Positions 10,660 to 43,000 of a stretch of DNA of 64,000 nt are shown one piece after another. This DNA comes from Eleginops maclovinus (lineage: Eukaryota; Chordata; Actinopteri; Perciformes; Eleginopidae). Below the pieces are notes generated by a model. That model was given only the letters and a program-made list of their open reading frames with translations, had not been told where the DNA came from and did not search any database. Both the position numbers and the translations under genes were made by a program. The first letter of the stretch is position 1. Each line of letters starts with the position of its first letter. The stretch spans positions 33,288,358-33,352,357 of the forward strand of contig NC_086352.1 in assembly GCF_036324505.1 (NCBI RefSeq), given 5' to 3'.

Positions 10660-13045
10660 CAGGGGTGCCCAAGTACTTCCCAGTGGAGGGCCAAAATTGA
10701 ATGTGGGGGAGGGTCATGGGCCAAAATGTTAATTTTGCAGTACATTAAGTTGAATATACGTGTGCTGTAAATATATGTGTGCAGTACATTAAGTTAAGCA
10801 TAGGTGTGCAAAATAAACACTATCACAAAATAATTTTGAAAAATTAATAACAAGGTTTATTGTGCTTCACATTTATGTTCATAAAATGACTGAACATCAA
10901 TCTGGCTTCTTTAAATTAGAAACATAATTGAAGCACTATGAAATATTTGAAGACAGACATGGAACATTACTAGGCCTTGGGCCTAAGATACTCCAAAGTG
11001 ACACATTGGAGGCCTAGGCCTACACATTCTGCCTGAAGTAGGCCTATCAGTGGGAGTCATGAAGCCTGTTGTTGGTTTTTAAAAGTCTCTCAATATCAGG
11101 CTCAAGCTGACTAACTGACAAAGTGAGAATGTCATGTAGGTGAGAGTCAGATAAAGCATTTAGCAGTTTGGACTTATTAAAATTCTTCAGGCTGAAAGCC
11201 TGCTCACAGACGTAGGTACTTCCAAAGAGGGATAACAAACCTGGGCATGTTTGCGGATCTTGCCATATCTGTGTGCGGGAACACATCTGTAAAAGTCCTG
11301 TAAGGAAAGCTCTCTGAACCTGCTATGGAGGTCTGAATCAGACTGAAGTTCCAAAAGTTCCATTTGAAGCTCCTCACTGACTGCATCCACATTTACAGAC
11401 AAGGGTTGCGCAAACAGCTCAAATGCTGTTGTATTTGCACGAAAATCTTCAAAGCGATGGTCGAACTCCACCACAAGATTGCTGAGAATGTCGAGGTATT
11501 TTGGTGTGTCTTCCTCCATCAACCCAACTTCTCTGTGTCTGGGAAAATGTGCCAAATTTCCTGAATGTACAGACACAAAGACAAAAGTAGCAATGTAAGA
11601 TGCAAGGTTGTTCATGAAATGAAATGAAATACCAATCATCAATCAAATGAGAAAAAAACAACTTCTTTTGTTTTGTTTATGGCTGCAGTAGGCGATAAAA
11701 AACCAATACTGCTACTGTTAGTAGATTTAATGCCTAGATTTAAAAACAACATCTATTTTCCACCAACACAAAGTATGCATGCATCACACAAATATTGTAA
11801 ACGTCGTAAAACTTTCCCCCGGCTCAGCCACCGCACCTCCTGGTGGTACAATACATCACCATACTGGGCATCCATCTCATCAAGAAGAGCTTTGAGCTGA
11901 CGGTGTGAGAGGGCGTTTGAGCGAATATTATTGACAATGGCGACGAACATCCTGCATGTGTTTAGCGCACAGTTGCTCCTGATGCAAAATACAATGATAT
12001 TTAAAAATCGAGCCACCAAACTCAGACTTTGTCCAACACAAGTGCAGTTAGGCCTGCTCTATTACCGACCATGGCCGAGGGTTCCATCAGTCGTGATGCC
12101 AGATTTTCCCACTTCAAACCGTTCTTGTGCATAACTTGCTGCACTGCCATAAATATATCGATACCTTTTGTTGTCCCTTTTAGTGTTACAAGGGCCGCTA
12201 GTTCTTGGCACACTTCAAAGTCCTCACTGACGCCTCGCAAAAACACCAGCAACTGTGCTGAGTCAGATATGTCGGTGCTTTCATCGCACGCAATGGAGAA
12301 GGCAGAAACCCGACCTGCTCTTTGGGCTATCTGGCTCCGAATGTCTTCGGCCATGTCCTCAACGCGGCGGGTGACCCTGTTCCGTGAAAGGCTAATCTGA
12401 GAAAAAACCTGCATCTGATTTGGACACACGACTTCAGCAGCAATTGTCAGACACTTTTTGACAAAATCACCCGCTGCAAAAGCTCCTCCACTTCTGACAA
12501 TGACATTGCTAATGAGATAACTAGCCCGAGTGGCATTTTCTTGTGCAGTAGACGGCTGAAGTAAAGTTTGCTGCTGGGTGGTTAGCTTCGTTAGCAAGTC
12601 TGCTACCTTCACCTTGCGATGCTCTCCTGTGTATTTTGCGAACTCAGAATGCTTAGTTTCGACCAATGTTGTACTTCTTTGAAACAGCGACCCTTTGCTT
12701 ACATACCAGACACACTGCAGTGGAATCGACCTTGGTAAAAAGATAATCGTGTTCGCAACTTTTTTTGAATTTTCGTTTGGCTGTGTGCCACTTCCTAACA
12801 CGCTCCATCATTGTATCCTCTCACTCACTGGTCTTGGGCGTCATCGGATTGGAGCTGGCAGGAGCTCAACAGCGCCACCCTACCATCAATGTATCTCACA
12901 ATGGTATTATTTGGAAGTGCACCAATAAATAATATTCAACGAGAGATTCCGAGCGCTGATGGCGGGAAAAATAGGACAGTGGGCAAGGCGCGGGCCAAAT
13001 ATAATTGGTCAAGCTTGGCCCGCGGGCCCCAAATTGGGCCGCCAT
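10660..13045 (-). mobile_element. hAT transposon 1 (Charlie-like), decayed
   Basis: Starts CAGGGGTGCCCAA and ends TTGGGCCGCCAT(G), imperfect hAT terminal repeats, with an 8-bp TCTAGA-centred target duplication. The 2.4-kb element carries a broken minus-strand transposase and sits inside an L2 LINE. The right end could be one base longer. Confidence 0.85.
11047..12801 (-). pseudogene. hAT transposase pseudogene (GTF2IRD2/ZBED-like)
   Basis: Three separated frames form one eroded transposase. 12801-12022 holds the N-terminal half, with VEDMAEDIRSQI and the catalytic block ACDESTD. 12019-11753 holds YHQEVRWLSRGKVLRRL. 11642-11047 runs from SGNLAHFPRHREVG to the dimerisation block LFGSTYVCEQAFSLKNFNKS, with a frame change near 11220. 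The BED zinc finger has lost its second Cys. The part between VGGK and SGNLAHFP (about 60-70 residues in relatives) is missing. It cannot encode an active enzyme. Confidence 0.85.
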
Positions 13046-13053
13046 GACTAGAG

Positions 13054-13660
13054 AAACGTGTCCCTGCTTTTGTCTTCAGTAGATTGGACTACTGTAATGG
13101 CGTCTTTACAGGTCTCACTAAGAAATCCATTAGAAAGCTGCAGCTGATTCAGAACGCTGCGGCTCGAGTCCTCACTAACACTAAGAGAGTAGATCACATC
13201 AGTCCAGTTCTGAGGTATTTACACTGGCTTCCTGTCTGCCAAATAATTGATTTCAAAGTTCTGCTGCTGGTTTATAAAGCATTGAATGGTTTAGGCCCAA
13301 AATACATTTGTGATCTCCTGCTACATTATGAACCATCCAGAACTCTCAGGTCTTCTGGGAAGGGTCATCTGTCAGTCCCCATACTTAGAACTAAACAAGG
13401 AAAAGCAGCGTTCAGTTATTATGCTCCAAATATCTGGAACAAACTCCCAGAACCCTGCAGGTCCGCTGTAACTCTTACTACTTTTAAATCCAGGCTGAAA
13501 ACATTTCTTTTCGCCGCTGCTTTTAATCGAACTATTCTTATCTAACATTGCACTGTAACTTTTATTCATGTATTTTATACCTGTTGTGTTTGTTTTATTA
13601 TCTTTGCTCTTAAATGACTGTTTAATGCTTTTAATGTGTTTATGCTGCACTATTTCTTAA
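13054..13660 (+). mobile_element. L2-type LINE, 3' part
   Basis: Continuation of the LINE at 10124-10659. The open frame 13084-13545 encodes the C-terminal L2 region: LDYCNGVFTGLTKKSIRKLQ, then QNAAARVLTNTKRVDHI, LHWLPVCQIIDFKVLLLVYK and WNKLPEPCRSA. A short AT-rich 3' UTR follows to about 13660. The exact 3' end is uncertain. Confidence 0.85.
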
Positions 13661-15055
13661 TGCTCAAAAACAGTTTGGCTTTCCGGCGGAACCTCTAACC
13701 ACAAACATTGGTTCCTACCTTCATACACACAGTGTTAATTGGCTTCTACACATAGCATGTACAGTATTGATGAGCAGAACAACTAAGTGTACAGTTCATA
13801 TAAGGAACTAGCCAGCAATACAAAATCAACAGCATTTACAAACACACCACAGTGCCACAGTGCAACTCTTAAAATGCTACATGGGAAAAGAAAAAATGAC
13901 AGGGCAATTACAAATATATTGAATTCATGTCCAAGCCAAAACAATGATATCTAGAGAAACGAGTTGTTATAACATTTATCCTGCTCATTTATTTGTTATT
14001 TTATGTATTTATTTCCTGTGTGACTTTTTGGACCCAAATGGAGTTTGACTATACTTAAATAGAACATTCTAAATTAATATAAAAAGAAAGCAAGCTGATG
14101 GTGTGTTAATTATTACATTTTATTTTATAACCAAGCTGTTTTATAATAAAGCTTTTTGATTTCTAATTAAGCTTTAAAGTAAGAATACATTAAAGTGAAG
14201 ATAACACGGTAAATGTTGACTGCATCTCAAAAAAATGACATGAGAACAACTTACCTCTCAAAGTGAACCGTTTGTCCTGATAGCTGCCAAGCTAACTAGC
14301 CCTCTGACCATTAACAAACTAACTAGCTCACTTACTTACAGTAACAATCTAAATATGAAGAAATAGCTTATAAATACTGTGACTGAAGGCTGTTAGAATG
14401 CTCAGGCATGGGATTGAACAGCCTTAGACACAACAATAGGCTACGTTTGTAGTTAGCATGTTAGCCCACCAGCTACAATAGTTAGCCCTGCGAGTGTCCC
14501 CAAGTTTGTAAACCAACTAAATTAATTAGATATTGCCACTTGTATTTGTAACCCCGTCATAAGATCTTAAATTCTTCTACATTCTCTCTTATGTTGAATG
14601 GCATTGCTGTTGCTCTGTTTTATTATACTTTTTGTTTGTGCTTTCTTTCCTTAAAACCTTGTTGAGCTTTGGAAAAGGAAAAGTGCTTTGTAAGCCTTAT
14701 CCTTTTTTCCAATAATTTATGAACAGAAAATGTTAAATGCCGTCGTTGTTGTGTACTTCTGTGGAGTGTGTTAATCGTGTCCAGTACTAATCTCTTTCCT
14801 GCTGGAATAAATGGCTGCTCCCTCTCCATGACCCCCACCCACTACGGCTTCATAAACACCTCAGCATTTTGCTCAGTGTAACAGTACAGCTGGCAACTCA
14901 TACTGAGCTGAACTACTACTGCACTTCTCAGCTGCCAAGGGAAGGCTGTGCTTCCTTTGAAGAACTAATTCATCTACCTTCAAACTTAGCTGTTGCTTGG
15001 GCAGAAAAACTTTATTAGTAACAATTGCATTTGTACTGCTGATATAGAAACAGCC
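13661..15055. other. Upstream region of tph1
   Basis: AT-rich spacer, then a somewhat less AT-rich block at 14800-14960 with two CAGCTG E-box words (about 14888 and 14930). It probably holds the tph1 promoter and 5' UTR. No TATA box or start site can be fixed. Confidence 0.4.
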
Positions 15056-34708
<19,653 letters not shown>

Positions 34709-35287
34709 GAAAAGACATGATGGAGTTGAGTCAAGTTATAATTATACAGTAGTTGTGACTTGTTGCCTCATGGTTAGACAGACATATAGATGTTGTGTAC
34801 AGCTGCAGACTGATGTGCAACAAAACTGACAAGGAGGGTGAGGGATATGTACACACCGATGTAGTTCTGACAAGAGATTTACTTAAACGAAAAGACCTGT
34901 GTGAGTGCACCATGCTGTATTTTTTTACCCAAAAGTAGCTTATTAAGTGTGCTAATCCCGACCGATGCTGCTGGTGTCGTTACACAGGTGTCCCTCACAA
35001 CAATATACTAATATTTATTTATTCTGCAGCATTGGTTATTCTGAAGCGTGACAACCTTGAGTCTGAAAAGTAAAGCCAATGCATGAAAAGACAACTCCAC
35101 TGGTTGCAAAAAGAGGTCCAATTTCATAGAAGTTTATGAGAAAATGACTCCTGTCAATCGATGTATTACCCTGGTAAAAATGTTCTTAATGAGTTTATGG
35201 TCTCAATTGCTAGTTTTCTCAAAACAGCACAATGTTTATTTTGTATGTGAATTTATTAGTTGCATTAAGAGTAAAATACACAATAAA
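34709..35287 (+). promoter_or_regulatory. Probable tph1 3' UTR with poly(A) signal AATAAA at 35282-35287
   Basis: The first AATAAA after the stop codon lies 574 nt downstream. It falls inside an interspersed-repeat copy (35100-35330). Cleavage would be expected around 35300-35315. Confidence 0.5.
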
Positions 35288-35330
35288 GCTAGGTATGTTT
35301 TATGGCGTACATTGTGATTGACAGGTCACT
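35100..35330 (+). repeat. Anonymous interspersed repeat, copy A
   Basis: Begins CTGGTTGCAAAAAGAGG. It shares with 50474-50720 and 55075-55275 the words ATAGAAGTCTATGA-like, GGTCTCAAT and ATGTTTATTTT. Roughly 65-75 per cent similar by eye. Confidence 0.55.
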
Positions 35331-37589
35331 TCCAGACAAATGTCCGTGTTTTTGTCTTTCATATGTTTTTCAGTTTGTGATCGTGAGTTGATACATTTTA
35401 GGATTCAAAAGGCTTCATAGCCATCCACAAATGGTGACTATGTCCACGTCCTATATGAACTATACTTTTATTGTACTGGGCACGAGACTAGTTAAAGTTG
35501 AGTAGACTTATCTGAACACCAAAAAAAAAAGCTTAGAGCTTGGCTGTTTTAATTTAAAATGTACTAAATGTAACAAGTAATGTGAGAATACATAATTGTA
35601 TGATTGATTTCACTTATCATAACAACGACAAAAGTGTGGAGTGATAATGTCTTGTCTATAGGGGTACCTTAATGTAGTAATTTATGTTAAGTTTTCCATG
35701 TATACATATGTATAATGAATTAAAAATATAATATTATTTAAATACATCAAAATTCTAAATTCGGGTTCATGCTTTGTTTTGTCTTTCCTCTGTTAACGGA
35801 GCATAAGGAGCTGTTGTTGATAGCATTGGATTACAATATCTTTGTTAAATGGAAGTGGAACAGTTTATATCAATACAAATACATATAGCTGGCATACAAG
35901 CACATTATTTTTGACATATTTTTATGAAAGTACTTATTGTGGTTTTTGGGGATTTCCATTTCATGTAGTGTGTGCTATAGATTTACACACATGTGAATGG
36001 TCTTCAAAGGTTCAAATGCTTCTGTTCCCTCGAGAGGGAGTACACATTTAAATAATTGTTAGCATTGTTAATCACTGCAGGCTGCATTTACACTCTTGTT
36101 TTATTGCATTATTGTGTCTGTATGTTGTTTCTTGAAAAGGGAGACAAGAAAACAAAGTAAGAGACAATTTAAACATGTCCTTACCTACTTTTCTGCGATG
36201 CACTGCTCATACCACAAGGTGGAACCGTAACACGCACAATGGTGCCGGGCAGATACCCACAATAAATTATCTCACTTCAGGAAAAGCTGAGCAAAGCAGC
36301 CACTCATTTAACAAGGTGGACAGCTATTTGCAAATTTACTTCAATATAACGATCATTAACATATAGGCATATTAAGCAACTAACGCACTTAGATTTAATG
36401 TGAATGCATTGAGCTACAAAAAGCACATTTAATAAAGGTAAGTCAAATCAAGTAGCACAGGCTTTGCAGCGTACGGTATTGCTCAAATAATTAGAGGAAC
36501 TCATTAGCATGTAATGTTAAACTGTAAAACCATCTGCGGTGACCTATTTTGCAACAGAAAGTGTACTTTTTTCGAACTCCAACTATTTCTCTCGGCTAGC
36601 TTGTTGAGATGAATCTTAAATAAAAGAAGGACGCCACTATATTGAAATGGATTGATGTGTACAGGTTTTTTTTTTTTAATCAAAAACATTTACAGGTATG
36701 TTAATTGACGTCCAAGAAAAATATGTTATAGACCTGGATCTGAATCTGAATGTTCTTGGAAATAATTAGTTTTTGGAAATTTCAAAAGATAATATTTGCT
36801 CAAATTTAAGAGTTAGCTTTACAGGTTGCACTTTAAAAAACATTCTATGTAGCCTCCATAGGTAGGCCATCATGGCATCAACAGCTGAAATATTATGGAC
36901 AATCCTAATGTACAGCATTACTAGACTGTATTGATATAAAAAAAAAAAACATTCAGAGGGGGCATATTTCCTCCAGAAGAAGCTGTTAATGCAAAGTGGT
37001 GAATTTCTCCTGGAGTGGGGATTATCCATCCTCCACTGAGCACGACATGCTACTGGTTCTGCTCAGCATTCACCCAGATTCAGATTCAGATCTACAATAC
37101 CTTTCTAATAGATGTACCTGTAACAGTATTTGATAAAAAATAATGACAGTCGAGACGTCAATCCTTTTCAGGATAATGGCGTCCTTCACATTTATTTGCT
37201 TCATTTGTGTGAAATGTGTAATGCTGTATTTTGAATGTGTATTATGTCTGCATATTTTACTAAATACTGTTCACTTAATGAAATACTGTTTTATGTTGTC
37301 TTAATCTTTACTGTCCCTTTGCTGTGACCATGTACATTTTCCCTCTGTGGGACTAATAAAGGAATACTAATTCTGATATGTTAATATTGTGTTTACAGCT
37401 CGTGCTGGAGCAGAGCAAAACAACACATCCTTTAATGAGATGTTTCCCTTGTTCTTTTGGCGCGAACAGGCTGCCATTCAAAGCTGCACTACGGGAAAAA
37501 CAGACGTCAGTTTCTGGGAAATTGTGTATGAAAGGAAGCATTTACAGAAGCCAAACAGACCCCTCCCAAAATGACATAGCATGTTAGCA
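35331..37589. other. tph1-cd81 intergenic sequence
   Basis: AT-rich, with a poly-A run near 35521. The stretch 37195-37375 ends GGGACTAATAAAGGAATACT, like a LINE 3' tail. The short open frames here have no similarity. Confidence 0.45.
37195..37375 (+). mobile_element. Possible LINE 3' tail
   Basis: The ending CTGTGGGACTAATAAAGGAA followed by TACTAATTCTGA fits a non-LTR 3' terminus. No coding part remains. Confidence 0.35.
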
Positions 37590-37818
37590 AATCGGTGTTT
37601 TATTCTGAAGGCGTTGGCCGGAAGTCCGCTGTGTTTTTGGGACTGGATTACGGGGGTGCTCGGCAGTGAGGGAAGGAGGAGTTGGGTGTTGCCTCTGTGT
37701 CTGAGACCAGTCAGGATTCCCAGTCGAGATTCAGCCCGTTACACGCCGCGACATCTGGCCTGCTACTGCTGCCGTCCTGTGAACTCAGTACTCGAAAATA
37801 CCCGACTAACGGACCACC
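37590..37818 (+). promoter_or_regulatory. Putative cd81 promoter and 5' UTR
   Basis: GC- and CpG-richer block directly before the cd81 ATG, with an ETS-type CCGGAAGT at 37618-37625 and no TATA box. This suits a broadly expressed gene. The start site is not determined. Confidence 0.4.
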
Positions 37819-37884
37819 ATGGGAGTCGAAGGTTGCACTAAATGCATCAAATACATGCTTTTCTTCTTCAACTTCATCTTCTGG
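37819..37884 (+). CDS. cd81: cd81 coding exon 1
   Basis: Residues 1-22. The start context ACCACCATGG is an excellent Kozak match. Includes membrane-proximal Cys6 and Cys9 (likely palmitoylated) and Asn18. Donor GTAAGC. Confidence 0.96.
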
Positions 37885-39984
37885 GTAAGCAAACATTATT
37901 ATTTCAAATCCATATTGCGTTTATTTCGCTACGCAGCGCCGCCTCCTCGCGCTGGTTAGCGGGTAGGGTTTGAGGACCGTTAAACCTTATGAATACCCAG
38001 CGACGCCTTTTCACCACTAGGGGAGAATATGACTACAAGATGGTAACAAATTAAACTGCTAGAAAGGCATGTGTGCTGAGTATAACACCCATTCGTCAGT
38101 GGATATCGTAGTTTAGAGGTGTAGGAAATGTTCTTTTATTCGAAGTCCAGGAGTAGATTTAAAAGAAAAGGAAGTGAAGCCCCTCATATAAGTTTTAAAA
38201 GGAGTGTTTAATAAAAGGATGCAGCAGTAGGTTTTACAAAAGTTTCACAGCTGTGGCTCAATAGCTCGGTACACGCGTACACAGGCCGCTGACTGAGTGG
38301 TGCTCATCAGTAGTTACTGTCTGGCGGTCCGGAACAAAAGAGAGCTCGATTCTACAATACAAATATGTTTTGTACAACCATCCTTTTCCGGTCATAAAAT
38401 AAACAACTTCAAAATAAGACGAGCTCTAGTCTCGTCCTTTCCGGATTTCTGTATTGGCTGATGTCGTCGGGGCCGGTCCTCCCATGACGTCACCTTCGCC
38501 ATCTTGTTAGCGTAGTCACGAAGCTCTCACCTACGATATTCTATTATGCAATCCTTCTGAAGCTTATCAGTTATTAAACACGCAATAGTATCATTGCAGC
38601 ATTAATGAGTGAGAGGTAGAGGCGGTCTGTTTAGTATGTAACTCCAGGCGTCCTTCTCCCTCTACCCATACATACAATTAGCCTAGCAAGCTAAACCCCT
38701 ACAGCAAAAAGCTGTACCGGGGTCTAGTCTAGCTCGAAGGCAGTGTGGGCGGGATCAACGGTTGTCTGTCAAGTTGCCTCTGCACTCAACGCCACGCAAT
38801 AGGATGGCGAACAACCAATCAGAGCTATGAAGAAGGATTACGTAGTCCGCGCGACGGGAAGTACATGGTGGAGTGTAGTCACTAGTAAACCGAACTTTGT
38901 GAAACATGGAACTGAGTGATTGTTGCCGGTTTTGCAAAAAAAACTTGAGAATATCTGGCGTGCTTTCAAATTCGGTACTTATCTGACACGACAACCACCA
39001 GCGGGTTGTCGAGGTCCATGCGTCGCCCCACCAGCTGAGCAAGCTGGTAAATCAAACTTTTACCGTATCCAGTGGGCAAAACTCCGAAAACGTCCCTTTT
39101 CTCCAGAAAACACTTCAGTGCCGGTATCTGCTCGTCTCGCAAAGTAAATTGAATATTCAAATGTTCAAGAGTCGCTGCCAAAGCCAAATCGAAAGATGCT
39201 AGGAATTCGCTAGGATTAGCCATTGGGATCAGCCAGTTTACCTCTCTCTAAAACTACACACTGAAACGTCGCACCTCTGTCGTCACTAGGTAGCCCGGCC
39301 CCCGATCTCGCTCCTCACGATTTGATTGGTCCGAACCACCGTGGCCCGAGCAGCCTTGCTAACTGACGAGGGTTGACTAGACCGCCCCAGCAGCAAATTC
39401 AATTTGCGGTCGCTAGGGGCGTCTAGATTTCTAGGCTAACATACAATACAATATTAGCTAGAATTCGAATAAGACAGGGTTGTAGTTACACCTAATATTG
39501 ATTATTATTTCTTACACAGGCTACATTACAAGGATTCGAGTAATCTCAAGCGGGAAAAATAGCTCTAAAAACAAGTTCACTCGATCATTTTAGTTTGTTG
39601 TGACGTAAAACACATATTTCAACCAATCGGATCAATATTTAGTTCACTGAGAGAGACTTTCATACCATAGGGGCTTATTAAAAGTTGGGGAAATCTAGTT
39701 TGTGTATCTGCTTTGAGGCATAGATGTTTGGCGGTAGTGGGGACTGCTTTGGTTTGGTTTGGAAAATGGCTCTGTTTACATTGCTTAACATGCCCAGATC
39801 TATTCACATGTACATTTACATGCACACGGTGAAATGAATGAAATAAGTAAAGATGTGTGTTTTACAGTTTTTAGAGTATTCCTGTTAGGACAGAAGGTAG
39901 TGGAATTATTATCAAAAATATAAGATGTGCACAGTTATAAAACACTTTTTATTTGCCATATAACAGCTAAACGGATTACATCCT

Positions 39985-40049
<65 letters not shown>

Positions 40050-43000
40050 AGGGGGACTCATGGTGGTGTCCATTTGTTGAGTCCAGGCCCTGTTGTGGTT
40101 GATGGATCATGGAAACATTTGTGGGAGTTTAGTTTTTACTCTCCTTATGGAAGAGTTTGTTCCTCAAAAAGCCTTTTCATTGTTTATTTATTTCCTTTCG
40201 TGCTTTGTTTTAATTAGAAATCAGCATTTATGACCTAAAAATATGTCCCTATATTTTCTTAGATGTTGTTAATGATTACGTGTGGAGCTGAGCGACAAGC
40301 AAGCTGGTTGATCTACCTCAGTTCAGGGGACAGTTGTGGTACCAAGAAGAAAACTGAAAGAGCCCAGTTTAAACTGCTGGGGGCCACATGTTAGGGCCGT
40401 GTTTGTGTTGTCAATGAAATATGATCACGGAATTCCAGTTGGAGAAACCCATTAAGGCCAAACACCCCCAACATATATTTTGAATACTCCAATACAGGAT
40501 TTGAAGGCAACTATTTCATTGTTGTTGCAATGTTTGCCAGGTAAACAGTAGAACTAACTAGGCTATGCTGTTCACATAACATTTCGTAGCCAAAACCCTA
40601 ATTATTAGATTCTTCTATCTGGTTGGACAATATGGGCGACAATGTTACCACAGTATTTCTAGAAAATAATAACAATAATGCTTAATTAACATTATTTGTG
40701 ATTACATTTTTTTATTTAACTTTTTCATTTATTATGACAAATTCACATACAATACTTTGAAATACTTCTGTTTACATTGCTTAACATGCCCAGATCTATT
40801 CACATGTACATTTACATGCACACAGTGAAATGAATGAAATAAGTAAAGATCTGTGTTTTACAGTTTTTAGAGTATTCCTGTTAGGACAGAAGGTTAATTA
40901 TAGTGGAATTATTATCAAAAATATAAGATGTGCACAGTTATAAAACACAATTATTTGCCATATAACAGCTAAACGTTAAAAATATTTGTTTCACGTTTAA
41001 TAGCCACACCAATTGCAACAGTTGAGCTCACAGCTTTTAAAAATAAACTTTAGGTTTTTGAGAGGTTGTATAGCCCAGCCGTAGTGCAGACATTCCTCAG
41101 CACATCAGCAGGATTCAAGCAGCGGACCAATACCTAAAACTATTAAAATGCTGAAATAAGGGGTCAGAGAAGGTGATTTTAAGGACTGGCTATAATTAAT
41201 TTTGTGATCATTTGTTTTGTCACCCATTAATCTGTCTCGGCACAGATCACTTCCGGTCACAGCCTGTCTGCACAGAGAAGTTACACTAACACAGGATGTT
41301 AGTATTGTAGGCCTGAGTGCAGTAAGCACCACAGACAGGTCCCTCGGTTTGGAAGTAGCTCTATCAGCAAATAAGCAAGCTGGTAGAGAGAGTTTTAAAG
41401 TCTGGCCGTCAACATTTTTTGTTCCACGGTAAACCCCCCCTGCATTATGGAAAGATTGAAGTAGCTTTTTCCACATGTGTTCCAGTGTTACGTTTGGCTG
41501 GGTTTACGTCTTCGAAACATTTTAAAATGATCCAACCAACAGTCCAAAACCCGAAGATATTAATTGCACTAGACTAGATGATGATGTTAAATTGACTTTC
41601 ATAGTTTGATATAATGAAAAATCGATTGAGTGTGTCTGCTCTATCTTTTCCCCAACTGTTTCGAATGTAGGCATCATGTACGATTGATTCAATGTATTTA
41701 AGCGTATGTCCAATGTCTATTTTTTTTCTTGACTTCTGTTTGTTGTTTTATGTCTTAAATCTTTTTGTATAGCATTCGAGGTTGACGAGAACTAAACTAC
41801 ATTTTAAAAACGCTTGTAGAAAAAGTAACAACACCCAGTATTATGGGCTACGTTATACATTAGATTATTTGAAGTTACAATGTTACATGTCATGGCCTTC
41901 TCCGTATAAGGCAACATGTCAATAAGATATGATTAGTAAAAGCTTTAGCTGGCACCAAATGGAAACTTTTTTTAAGTTTCACATTGGTGTTGGTTGACAA
42001 ACACCTGGCCTATAGCTTACACCTGGAAACCCCCACAGGAAATGCTGTTGGCCTATGACCTCCCACTTCTGATTGCCATTACCAATAATGAATGTCAACC
42101 TAAGACCTGGTGTTGGAAAGGGAGCAATTGGCTCTCTGTTTCCCACCGCTGCACTTTTTGTCAGTCGAACTGTCCAGGGAGCAGAGAGTTAATAATTAAG
42201 CCCCATAGCCAACACTATCTCACATCGATAACAGTAAGTTAGCAAGCCCAGCAGCAGCTTCAATGTCAACACAGGAGACATACAGGCACGGTATCCAAGT
42301 TAGGATACCAACGTGTGCCTTTACAACCTAAAACCTTTTCTTTGGATCAGTTTTGGGCTTATTTTCTTACTTTTCAGAACCAGCATATCAACTGACAATT
42401 GCTGGAGATACAAGTGCTTACTAATCTTTAATGTTAAATAGTGCGTTACCCCTTCAGTTAAACTATTATGGGTTAAAGTGAGTTTTCTACCATGCCCACT
42501 ATGTTCACCTCACCACCAGTACTTTCTCTTCCTATTTATTTAATGACAAAACATACAATGCAACACCAACGTGATAACATTTGTTACACCTTCAGTCAAA
42601 GCTGTAGACATTACAACTCTGTGGGCAGCTAGTTGACGTTAGCTGTTAGCAAAAGTTCATTATAACATAAACATCAGGGGAAATTTTGACATTAGAGCTT
42701 ATAATACATTACAATTAAAACTACTAAAACCGACAAAAATATGGGATGTTAGCATCTCTGATCGTGAATCAATGTGCAAAGTTGTCAAGAAGTGTTGGTA
42801 ATTCTCTTCAGGTGCCACTTTTAATGTGATTGTTAGTGCATTACCGCAGCTCTGTGGCTCCTTCTTCCACATATTCCACTTTAACCCTTTTAGTGTTATT
42901 GGCTGCTCCAAAGAGCTCTGAAAGGATGTGTGGGATCAGATGGCTCTGAAGAAACACTTTGCCTGCAGTGTGCGGCTACGGAGCAATGGGATCGTGGAGC

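Noticed and set aside
13372..13650. Minus-strand open frame
   Set aside because: Antisense shadow of the L2 LINE coding end.
14993..15055. In-frame extension of tph1 exon 1 upstream of the ATG
   Set aside because: The extension has no ATG and no similarity to Tph1 N-termini; the ATG at 15056 is the likely start.
39927..40217. Open frame with a long Cys-Val run
   Set aside because: It is a translation of the (TG)31 microsatellite.
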